Assembly (NCBI GenBank): GCA_903882935.1
Contig: CAIRZB010000084.1
Location: 62,001 to 126,000, forward strand
DNA from: an uncultured Parafilimonas sp.
Lineage (GTDB): Bacteria; Bacteroidota; Bacteroidia; Chitinophagales; Chitinophagaceae
Direction of reading: 5' to 3'
Length of the DNA stretch: 64,000 bases
Each line of letters begins with the position of its first letter. The stretch's first letter is position 1. Made by a program: the position numbers and the translations under genes. Below the pieces are notes generated by a model that was not told the origin of the DNA, searched no databases, and was given only the letters and a program-made list of their open reading frames with translations. Shown in pieces: positions 55,241 to 62,629 of this stretch.

Positions 55241-56113
55241 TTACCAATTACTAAACCTTATGCCTACGGCGTATGGGTATTGCACCACCGCATCTTGCTG
55301 CAAGGCATTAATGCTGTAGCTGCCGTACAACCTTACAGGGCCAATGCCAAGCTCGGCAATATAGGCCAGCCGCCACGGGTCAAGGTCAAAATCACCGGCT
55401 AGTTTTTGCTTGCCCCTTGCATCACTTTTTTGTTTGGTGTGGGTGCCAACCCTGTAACCGGCACTAAAACCCATGCTAAAGCTAAAGCCCCTTTTTCTGT
55501 CGGGCGTGGCGTTTATGTTCAACATAAGCGGCACGGTAAGGTAACTGGCATACAGCTTGTCTTTGGTAAAGTTCACCGTGTCTCTAAAAACATACACGGG
55601 GTTTTTGTTGTAACTAATATTGTTTTCGTAGCGAAAGTTGTACATCTCCATACCCAAGCCATATTTAAGGTTAACCACATGGTGGGTAAGGTTAAGTTTT
55701 TGCATAAAGAACCAAATATTTACATTGGTACTCTTTGTGGTAATCAGGCTTAGGTCACTTTTTGTGAAGGGGGTACCCGAAAACGTATGCAAAAAGCTAT
55801 TCGTGGTGGGCGTGCCATATGCCGTTTTATCCCGCCAGTTGGCAAATCCTAGGTCGCAAATAAACCAATTGGTGCTAACATTTGAATGGTTTTTGTTGCG
55901 GTTACGTTTGCTGAAAAGGTTCACGTCGAACGAGTAATGGCGGTCATCACTTTTATAGCTGGAGTCGTCCCCCCCCTTATCCTTATTTTTTTGTATAATA
56001 ATAAAGTTGCCCACGTGTATCGTGTCCGTTTGGTCTCTTTTTATTGAATCAGTTTGGGCATTCACCTGCAGGGTGAGCAATATTGCCACCGCGCCTATTA
56101 AAATTTTTTTCAT
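55241..56113 (-). CDS. Outer-membrane beta-barrel protein of the second sigma operon
   Basis: The 290-residue protein has a signal peptide (MKKILIGAVAILLTLQVNA), a charged linker (~20-60), then strand-rich sequence: YSFDVNLFSKRNRNK, NVNIWFFMQKLNLTHHVVNLKYGLGMEMYNF, LYASYLTVPLMLNINATPDRKRGFSFSMGFSAGYRVG and a terminal VVQYPYAVGIRFSNW strand. This is a PorT-like eight-stranded barrel. It is the last gene of an operon with the sigma factor and anti-sigma protein, 66 bases after the latter. A role in relaying an outer-membrane signal is inferred. Confidence 0.75.
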   Translation of the reverse strand: MKKILIGAVAILLTLQVNAQTDSIKRDQTDTIHVGNFIIIQKNKDKGGDDSSYKSDDRHYSFDVNLFSKRNRNKNHSNVSTNWFICDLGFANWRDKTAYGTPTTNSFLHTFSGTPFTKSDLSLITTKSTNVNIWFFMQKLNLTHHVVNLKYGLGMEMYNFRYENNISYNKNPVYVFRDTVNFTKDKLYASYLTVPLMLNINATPDRKRGFSFSMGFSAGYRVGTHTKQKSDARGKQKLAGDFDLDPWRLAYIAELGIGPVRLYGSYSINALQQDAVVQYPYAVGIRFSNW

Positions 56114-56179
56114 AAAAATTGTGTTTGTAAATTCAAATTGTTTATCCGGGTTTTTTATAGGGTAGTTTATTGCAAGGCG

Positions 56180-57307
56180 TTAATCGGTATCTTTTTTCGG
56201 CCTTGCCCCAAAAATGCGGCCAGCCCTTTTAAAAAAGCCCTTTATCTTATCCTTGTTCAATTCCAGCGACCCTACATACATGCTGTGGTCATCCTCATTG
56301 GTATCAATTTCCTTATAGGCCACTGTTTGCGGCGGAGGTATTGCGGATGGCTTAACCACAAACGGGTTTTCTGCAGATTTTCCGCCGCGGTCGCTTACCG
56401 TTAGGCTCCCCCCGCCTTCTGTCGGGCTGGTTTGGCCAATACCTTGTCCTTTGTCGCCATTGTTGACCAGCTTATCAATTTCAACCGGCTCCACAATACC
56501 GCTAATGCTGGTGGTTGATGGGTTTACCGTACTTGCGCTTACCGTTGGCATATCATTATTTTCAACTGGCTTAACAGTTTCGTCCGCTGGCTGTACACTC
56601 TGCTGCTGGGCAACGTTTGTACCAAGCACCTGTGTTTTAACACCATCGCCTCTTTTTACCTTGGCGGTAACTGCCACGGCATCTTTTGGCACTTGCTCAA
56701 CAGCTTGTGCCCCGCCAACCCCTTTGCCAATAGCCCCAACTACCGGCGTTGTTGTTTTTGGCAAAGTTTTGGTTGCTGCCAAGTTGTCGCTTTGCACCTT
56801 TAGTGCTGTTTTAGGGTACATCCACCAACCCAACACCACCAACCCAATAATTGCAGCGGCCGCTGCTAACCTTGCAAAGCCTAAATAAGCAACCCTGCGT
56901 TCTTCCTTTTTATACAGTACGCTTTTATCTCCAAATGTTATTGCCTCCGGCTGCAAAACTGTTTGTTTCAATAGCGTAAACGCGGGCTGTAACTGTGGGT
57001 GCTGCAACACAAATTTTTCAACTCGGTCGGCTGTGGCGGCATCCAGCTCTTTGTCTACATATAATAAAAAGTAGGTTTCGTAGTTGTGTATATTTATTTC
57101 AACATCCGCTGTTTTAAACAGCAAGCTCTTGTCGGGAAAAACTATGCTATCCTCCGGCTCCAGCTTCATTTGCCGTATTATTTCCAGCTCAGCGGCCATG
57201 TCGGGGTTTTGCTGAACAAACAGTTCCACTTCCGCACGCTGCTGATTGCTTAGCTCATCATCTGCGTACAGCAAAAAATACTCTTCGTAGTTGTGTCTGT
57301 TTACCAT
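56180..57307 (-). CDS. Putative anti-sigma factor with tandem N-terminal repeat
   Basis: The 375-residue protein begins with two copies of a ~60-residue helical module: HNYEEYFLLYADDELSNQQ (residues 5-66) and HNYETYFLLYVDKELDAAT (73-130), each continuing to FPDKSLLFK or FGDKSVLYK. A membrane helix follows at ~145-165 (LAAAAAIIGLVVLGWWMYP), then a long Thr/Val/Lys-rich periplasmic linker and a conserved-looking end (DDHSMYVGSLELNKDKIKGFF). The gene starts two bases after the sigma stop. No classic HxxxCxxC zinc site is seen. Anti-sigma function is inferred from position and topology. Confidence 0.75.
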   Translation of the reverse strand: MVNRHNYEEYFLLYADDELSNQQRAEVELFVQQNPDMAAELEIIRQMKLEPEDSIVFPDKSLLFKTADVEINIHNYETYFLLYVDKELDAATADRVEKFVLQHPQLQPAFTLLKQTVLQPEAITFGDKSVLYKKEERRVAYLGFARLAAAAAIIGLVVLGWWMYPKTALKVQSDNLAATKTLPKTTTPVVGAIGKGVGGAQAVEQVPKDAVAVTAKVKRGDGVKTQVLGTNVAQQQSVQPADETVKPVENNDMPTVSASTVNPSTTSISGIVEPVEIDKLVNNGDKGQGIGQTSPTEGGGSLTVSDRGGKSAENPFVVKPSAIPPPQTVAYKEIDTNEDDHSMYVGSLELNKDKIKGFFKRAGRIFGARPKKDTD

Positions 57308-57309
57308 AA

Positions 57310-57795
57310 TTACATCACATTTTCGGGGCTCACCAAATAATTCCGCAACGTTAACCTTGCCCGGTGTAAATATACTTTTACCTGGCTTTCATTCAAGCCC
57401 ATAATTTGTCCAATTTCCTCGTAACTGTAGCCTTCGTAATCCTTTAGCAAAACAAGGCTTTTTTGGGTATCGCTCAACCTGTTAAGCGCCTCGTGCAGGT
57501 TTTTTTTCATGTCGTTTACTTGGTAGCTGTGTACTTTGGCCTCCGCGTTAAACGTATCTTTTAGTTGCACCCGCTTTACCTTGCGTATATGGTCTATCAT
57601 TTGGTTGTAGGCCACCGTAAACAGGTACGATTTGCATTTGTCATTGTCCACCGTGTCTCTGTTGCGCCACATTTTTTCAAACGCGGTTTGCACAATATCC
57701 CTCGCATCCTCTTCATGGCGAAGATTCTTCACTATAAAGCGGAAAACGTTATCCGCATAATCATTAACACATTCGTTGTATTCTCGTTCCGTCAT
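57310..57795 (-). CDS. ECF-family RNA polymerase sigma factor
   Basis: The 161-residue sigma factor has region 2 (VNDYADNVFRFIVKNLRHEEDARDIVQTAFEKMWRNRD, residues ~9-46, and SYLFTVAYNQMIDHIRK) and region 4 (LNRLSDTQKSLVLLKDYEGYSYEEIGQIMGLNESQVKVYLHRAR, ~108-150). It is smaller than the sigma factor at 1.5 kb and only distantly similar. The operon order is sigma, anti-sigma, outer-membrane barrel. Three phased GTAAC boxes just upstream may be its own promoter. Confidence 0.93.
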   Translation of the reverse strand: MTEREYNECVNDYADNVFRFIVKNLRHEEDARDIVQTAFEKMWRNRDTVDNDKCKSYLFTVAYNQMIDHIRKVKRVQLKDTFNAEAKVHSYQVNDMKKNLHEALNRLSDTQKSLVLLKDYEGYSYEEIGQIMGLNESQVKVYLHRARLTLRNYLVSPENVM

Positions 57796-57831
57796 AAACA
57801 GCGTGGCCTTGTGTGCTTGTTTCTCTCGTTC

Positions 57832-57870
57832 GTTACCATTGTGTTACGACACAGCAATAAAAAAGTTACA
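57832..57870 (-). promoter_or_regulatory. Candidate autoregulated ECF promoter
   Basis: On the minus strand GTAAC occurs at 57869-57865, 57847-57843 and 57836-57832, with intervals of 22 and 11 bases. TGTAACTTTT, a 17-base spacer and GTCGTAAC resemble the -35/-10 of an ECF-dependent promoter. Confidence 0.4.
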
Positions 57871-58226
57871 CATGAAAAATATATTTTTCCTAATACCCTT
57901 TTAAATGCCAAAAAACGGAATGGCCGGGGGCGGGCTAAGCCATGCCTAAAGCCTTTTTGCGTGTTTTGCAAAAATATACAAATGCCAATGGCAAAGCCCA
58001 GGTTTTGCAAGTGGCGCGCAGGTATAAAATAAGCATCGGTGTATTTAACCTTTTACACAAATTGGCTTTTTGCATAGATGGTTTTACCGATTATTGGACC
58101 ATCTGACCAAATTTTCCAATGAAGTCTCGTTGAGGGCTCACCAAGGCTTTTGCACGGAGAGGTTTCCTTGGTGCCCCCTCAAAAGGCAGTCTGCAAAGAA
58201 AAAATACCTTATTTAAGCTTGCACCA

Positions 58227-58257
58227 TTGCAGGCTATACAATAATACACTATCTTTA
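58227..58257 (+). promoter_or_regulatory. Promoter of the T9SS type B protein gene
   Basis: TTGC (58227-58230), a 19-base spacer and TATCTTTA (58250-58257), each one base off the consensus. The predicted leader is about 50 bases. Confidence 0.5.
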
Positions 58258-58312
58258 ATCCGACACCTATTGCCTTTGCAAAACACAACCAAAACTACTT
58301 ATTAAACCAACC

Positions 58313-61300
58313 ATGCTTACCTACAGGCTAACCATTGCAATTTTGGCATTTCTATATTCGGTTACCCCAATATCTGGGACCAAACTAACCACTGGGGAGG
58401 TATTTGAGCAGCCAGCCCGAGGCATTGTTGTTACAAATAGCAACTTTGGTTACAACATTGGTGCAACCGCTATTGACCGTGCCGAAACCAATACCACGCC
58501 CGCACCTCCCCCGCCCGACACCACATTTACGTTACCTGTTGTTTTCCACATCATCAGTGCAACTCCTTCCGCCATAACCGACCAGCAAATAAAAGCCGGG
58601 CTGCAAGACCTAAATGATGCGTTTGGCAAAGCCGGCGCGTATTCGGCCAGCAAAGGGGCAGACACTAAGATTAAATTTTGCCTGGCCCAAAAAGACCCCG
58701 ACGGAGGCAATACCACCGGCATTACCCGAACCACCTATTTTTTTGGCGAAGACCTTAACCCGGATATTGAGGACGACCGGCTAAAAAATTTAATTCAATG
58801 GGACCCATCCCAGTATATAAATATTTGGTACGTGCCAACTATGCACCTACCAACCTTTGAAACATATGGTTGCGGCCATTGGCAACGTGGCTTTGTGGGC
58901 GGCTATGCCACCCAGCCGCCGAATGCCGGTGCCAAAGACGGCATTGTGGTTACCGGCTTTGGCGTGTTACTGGCAAGCTGCATGGGTACCTACCTAAGCC
59001 TGTTACCAACCTTTAATGGTGGGTGTAACAACAACAACTGCCATACAGACGGAGACCAAGTGTGCGACACACCGCCAGAAGATGTTTACTACAGCAACAG
59101 CCCAGACTGCAATAACCCGTCCAACTCCTGCTCAACAGACACACTCTCAGGGTTTAAAAAGGATGTACCAGACCAGAAAGCAAACTTTATGGACCGCGGC
59201 AACCAGGCCTGCCAAAATGAATTTACCCAGGGTCAAGCAACACGCATGTACCGTTGCATACTTACACAACGCAGCGGGCTGTTGGCCAACAAGTGCGACC
59301 CGCCTTGTGCCGCCAACGCGGTGGCCAATTTTACCCGTAGCAATGCGTATCCCCTGCCGGGCGATAATGTAGTGTTCACAAATAACTCTTTTGGGGCTGC
59401 ACGCTACCAATGGCTGGTTGACGGCACGCCCGTTTCAACCAATACCAATTTTTCTTACAATTTTGCAACCGCAGGTAAATACAAAATAACCCTCAAAGCC
59501 TATAGTACAGGCGCAACCTGCTACGCCGCCTATACCGATTACGTTACCGTAACCTGCGGCGTTACTGCAAGATTCTATACCGATAAAAAAACAATCGCTT
59601 CCAAATACCCGCTTTATGTTGACAGTATTAGGTTTACCAACACCTCTACCAATGCCACATCGTTCAAATGGCTTATGGCTAACAACAAAAGCATGACGGA
59701 ACAGGTAGTGTCTACCCAAAAAAACTTTACCTATGTGTTTAAGAACCCGGCCAATTACACCGTACGCCTTATTGCCACAAACGGCAACTGCACAGACACC
59801 ACCGAAACACTTACCATTACTACCTACGACCCCACCCAGGACGGAGTTTTGTATGTAACCAACGTTAACTGTTATCAGCAAACAAAGCTGCAAGTGAGTT
59901 TTTTTGTGTGCAACTACGGTTACGCCACCATACCGCCCGGTATACCGATATCATTTTACGATGCCGACCCCAGTACCAGCAATGCACACAAACTATCACC
60001 CACCTTTATACTGCCCGACTCCATACAGGGGCTTTGTTGCGGCTACAGTTACATACAAACAATTGATGTAGGCAAAAGGGGGCTAAACCAACTGTATGCG
60101 GTTTTTAACGACAGCGGCACTACGATGCCGCTGCACCTGCCAAACACCCCTATGGCAGAGGTAAACTACGATAATAACATCCAAAACCTTAGTGGTTTTC
60201 AATATAAGGCCTTTATTAAGCCGCCTACTGCAGTAATGCAGCCGGGCGACACCTTGCAATTGAGTGCTAATGCATCGCATGACTATACCCAGTCGTATGC
60301 ATGGTCGGCAGACACAGGCCTAAGTTGCATCAACTGCGCAAACCCTTTTTTTATTGCCGATACCCAAAATGTTACAAAACAGGTGGTAACCACCAGTGGT
60401 TATGGCTGTACAGACACCGCATATTCAACCATCAAAATACCACCCTACAATGATTTTTCGGTAACCTTGGATGGGGTGGAATGTGCGGCAAACGACAGCG
60501 TACATGTTAGTTTTACCCTTACCAACCACTTTAAACGGGGTGTTATACCCAAAGGGCTTTCGGTTGCTTTTTATAATGGCAACCCAACAGCGGGCAACGC
60601 CAATTTGCTACCGCCCGTTTTTTTTGTGCAAGACACTGTGGCGGCTAAATCGGCATCGTTCAGCTCCGTTGTACAAAACATACACATCGGCAGTACCATT
60701 TATGCCGTGGTAAACGACAGCGGCACTACCAAACCGTTAAAACTGCCTAACACCCCATTTACGGAGAGTGACTATACGAACAATATTACGTTTGCCCCCT
60801 ACATTAGGCTAAAAGCAACGGCGTACCCCACGCAAGCAATACTCGAGCCCGGAGACACCTTGCAGATGTACGCTAACGGTTCGCCTGGCCACACAGCTTC
60901 GTACGTATGGGCACCACCGCTTAACCTTAGCTGCACCCATTGCGACACCACCTACCTTATTGCCGACTCAAACCGAGTAAAGCAGGTTACCGTAACAAAC
61001 GACTACGGATGTATTGATACAGCCAACGTGGTAGTTAAAGTACCACCTGCAAACGACTACACCATTGTGGTTAACGATATTGAATGTGCAGCAAACGACA
61101 GCCTGTATGTAAATTTTACCCTTACCAACCATTTTAAAAGAGGGGTGATACCGGCAGGTATAACCGTGGCATGGTACAAAGGCGACCCAACCATTGGCGG
61201 GGCCACTTTGTTAAACCCGCTTTTTGCAGTACGGGATAGCGTTAAGGCGAAGCAGGCCACCTTTAGCGCGTTTATCAAATCGGCTGGCCCGGGCAATGTG

Positions 61301-62539
61301 TATGCGGTGGTAAATGATAGCGGTACTACCATGCCGCTGGTGCTGCCCAATGTTGTGCACCTGCCCGAAAAAGATTACGGCAACAACATAACCCCATACA
61401 ACTACCAACCCCAGCAAGTGCTTTTACAACCTGCGGACACCACAGTTTTGCGAAAAACATCGTTTGTTTACCGGGTGCTTACCCCCATTATTAAGCCCGC
61501 CAGCACCACCTGGCAAACCAGCACCAATTACACCCTTAGTTGTTACAATTGCGATGCTCCGTTGGCAACTATTTTTGACAACGACACGGTAATAATGCAC
61601 ACAGCCAATCAATTTGGCTGCCTCATAGAGGGTAGAAGCACGGTTAAAATACTGTTGCCCGACATGACTGTGCAGTTGTTGCACAACGACTGCTACACCA
61701 ACGACAGCACCTTGGTTTTCTTTAAAATATGCATGGGCAATAACTATGATACCGTTTTTGCAGCCCTGCCGGTTTCGTTTTATGATGGCACTCCCTCCTC
61801 CCCGGCATCGCATTTGTTGTTGCCGGTGTTTTATACCAAGCAAGCTACCGCTAACAACTGCGATACTTTTTTCTGTTCGGTAGCCTCGCCAGCCACCCAT
61901 ACTTTATACGCATCCGTAAATGACAAGGGCCGGGCAGGTTCGCCGTTAAAAGCGTACGACGAAACCGATTATGCAAACAATACCGATGTAGCCAACACAG
62001 TACCTTTTGTTGCATCAATTGCGCCCGCAGACACCAGCGTACCGTACGGCACAACACTGCCATTGGTTATAAAAGCCACCGGCAAGGTTTCAACCGAGTT
62101 ATGGCAGCCCGCACAATACCTTACCTGCACCCAGTGCATGGCAACCATGGTAACCCCGCCATACACGGTAAATTACACAGCCATTGTGCGCAACCAATAT
62201 TTTTGCGTGGATACTGCCTACACCATCATACGAACCTACCGCGGCACCGACATAAACGTTCCATCGGCCTTTACACCCAACGGCGATGGTTTTAACGATG
62301 TATTTTATGTGCTTGCAGGCAAAGGAGCAGCAATCATCAAAAATTTTGCCGTGTTTAACCGGTGGGGAAACATCGTTTTCCAAAAAAGCAATGTAATACC
62401 CAACACCCCCGCCAATGGATGGGATGGCAACATAAAAGGCATAAGAGCAGAGGCGGGTACGTACGTTTACCAACTAACCATGCAGTTTGAGAATGGGTTG
62501 GAAAAAACATACAAAGGAACAGTGGTATTGGTTAAGTAG
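58313..62539 (+). CDS. Large secreted protein: degenerate pappalysin domain, PKD and repeat domains, T9SS type B sorting domain
   Basis: The 1408-residue protein has a signal peptide, then an M43 pappalysin-like domain (~60-340: LPVVFHIISATPS, GGCNNNNCHTDGDQVCDTPPE, NFMDRGNQACQNEFTQGQATRM). The zinc helix HExGHxxGxxH reads SCMGTYLSLLP at residues 222-232, so the domain should be inactive. Two PKD-like domains follow (~345-500). Then come four ~203-residue repeats starting near residues 505, 709, 910 and 1114, each pairing a CARDB-like domain (ECAANDSVHVSFTLTNHFKRG in copy 2) with a short Ig-like unit containing a CxxC pair. The end (NVPSAFTPNGDGFNDVF onward) is a type B T9SS sorting domain. 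It is probably a surface adhesin. Confidence 0.9.
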   Translation: MLTYRLTIAILAFLYSVTPISGTKLTTGEVFEQPARGIVVTNSNFGYNIGATAIDRAETNTTPAPPPPDTTFTLPVVFHIISATPSAITDQQIKAGLQDLNDAFGKAGAYSASKGADTKIKFCLAQKDPDGGNTTGITRTTYFFGEDLNPDIEDDRLKNLIQWDPSQYINIWYVPTMHLPTFETYGCGHWQRGFVGGYATQPPNAGAKDGIVVTGFGVLLASCMGTYLSLLPTFNGGCNNNNCHTDGDQVCDTPPEDVYYSNSPDCNNPSNSCSTDTLSGFKKDVPDQKANFMDRGNQACQNEFTQGQATRMYRCILTQRSGLLANKCDPPCAANAVANFTRSNAYPLPGDNVVFTNNSFGAARYQWLVDGTPVSTNTNFSYNFATAGKYKITLKAYSTGATCYAAYTDYVTVTCGVTARFYTDKKTIASKYPLYVDSIRFTNTSTNATSFKWLMANNKSMTEQVVSTQKNFTYVFKNPANYTVRLIATNGNCTDTTETLTITTYDPTQDGVLYVTNVNCYQQTKLQVSFFVCNYGYATIPPGIPISFYDADPSTSNAHKLSPTFILPDSIQGLCCGYSYIQTIDVGKRGLNQLYAVFNDSGTTMPLHLPNTPMAEVNYDNNIQNLSGFQYKAFIKPPTAVMQPGDTLQLSANASHDYTQSYAWSADTGLSCINCANPFFIADTQNVTKQVVTTSGYGCTDTAYSTIKIPPYNDFSVTLDGVECAANDSVHVSFTLTNHFKRGVIPKGLSVAFYNGNPTAGNANLLPPVFFVQDTVAAKSASFSSVVQNIHIGSTIYAVVNDSGTTKPLKLPNTPFTESDYTNNITFAPYIRLKATAYPTQAILEPGDTLQMYANGSPGHTASYVWAPPLNLSCTHCDTTYLIADSNRVKQVTVTNDYGCIDTANVVVKVPPANDYTIVVNDIECAANDSLYVNFTLTNHFKRGVIPAGITVAWYKGDPTIGGATLLNPLFAVRDSVKAKQATFSAFIKSAGPGNVYAVVNDSGTTMPLVLPNVVHLPEKDYGNNITPYNYQPQQVLLQPADTTVLRKTSFVYRVLTPIIKPASTTWQTSTNYTLSCYNCDAPLATIFDNDTVIMHTANQFGCLIEGRSTVKILLPDMTVQLLHNDCYTNDSTLVFFKICMGNNYDTVFAALPVSFYDGTPSSPASHLLLPVFYTKQATANNCDTFFCSVASPATHTLYASVNDKGRAGSPLKAYDETDYANNTDVANTVPFVASIAPADTSVPYGTTLPLVIKATGKVSTELWQPAQYLTCTQCMATMVTPPYTVNYTAIVRNQYFCVDTAYTIIRTYRGTDINVPSAFTPNGDGFNDVFYVLAGKGAAIIKNFAVFNRWGNIVFQKSNVIPNTPANGWDGNIKGIRAEAGTYVYQLTMQFENGLEKTYKGTVVLVK

Positions 62540-62629
62540 GTATATACAGGTAGGGAAGCTTATGCTTTTTGATGGTAAACTGATGCATTTTTTTTGAACA
62601 CAAACGCTACATTTACAAAAACCAACGGT

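Larger units (their letters stand above)
57796..58312. other. Divergent intergenic region with promoters and a long hairpin
   Basis: These 517 bases separate the sigma operon from the CHU-type gene. They hold the GTAAC boxes, a 14-bp interrupted inverted repeat at 58131-58181 (TGAGGG and CACCAAGG against CCTTGGTG and CCCTCA), and a promoter near 58250. Frames of about 65-70 codons on the minus strand have no recognisable motif. Confidence 0.5.

Noticed and set aside
58091-58288. A 65-codon minus-strand ORF with PRKPLRAKALVSPQRDF
   Set aside because: It crosses the long hairpin and the CHU-gene promoter and has no start or context support; the protein-like look comes from the palindromic repeat.
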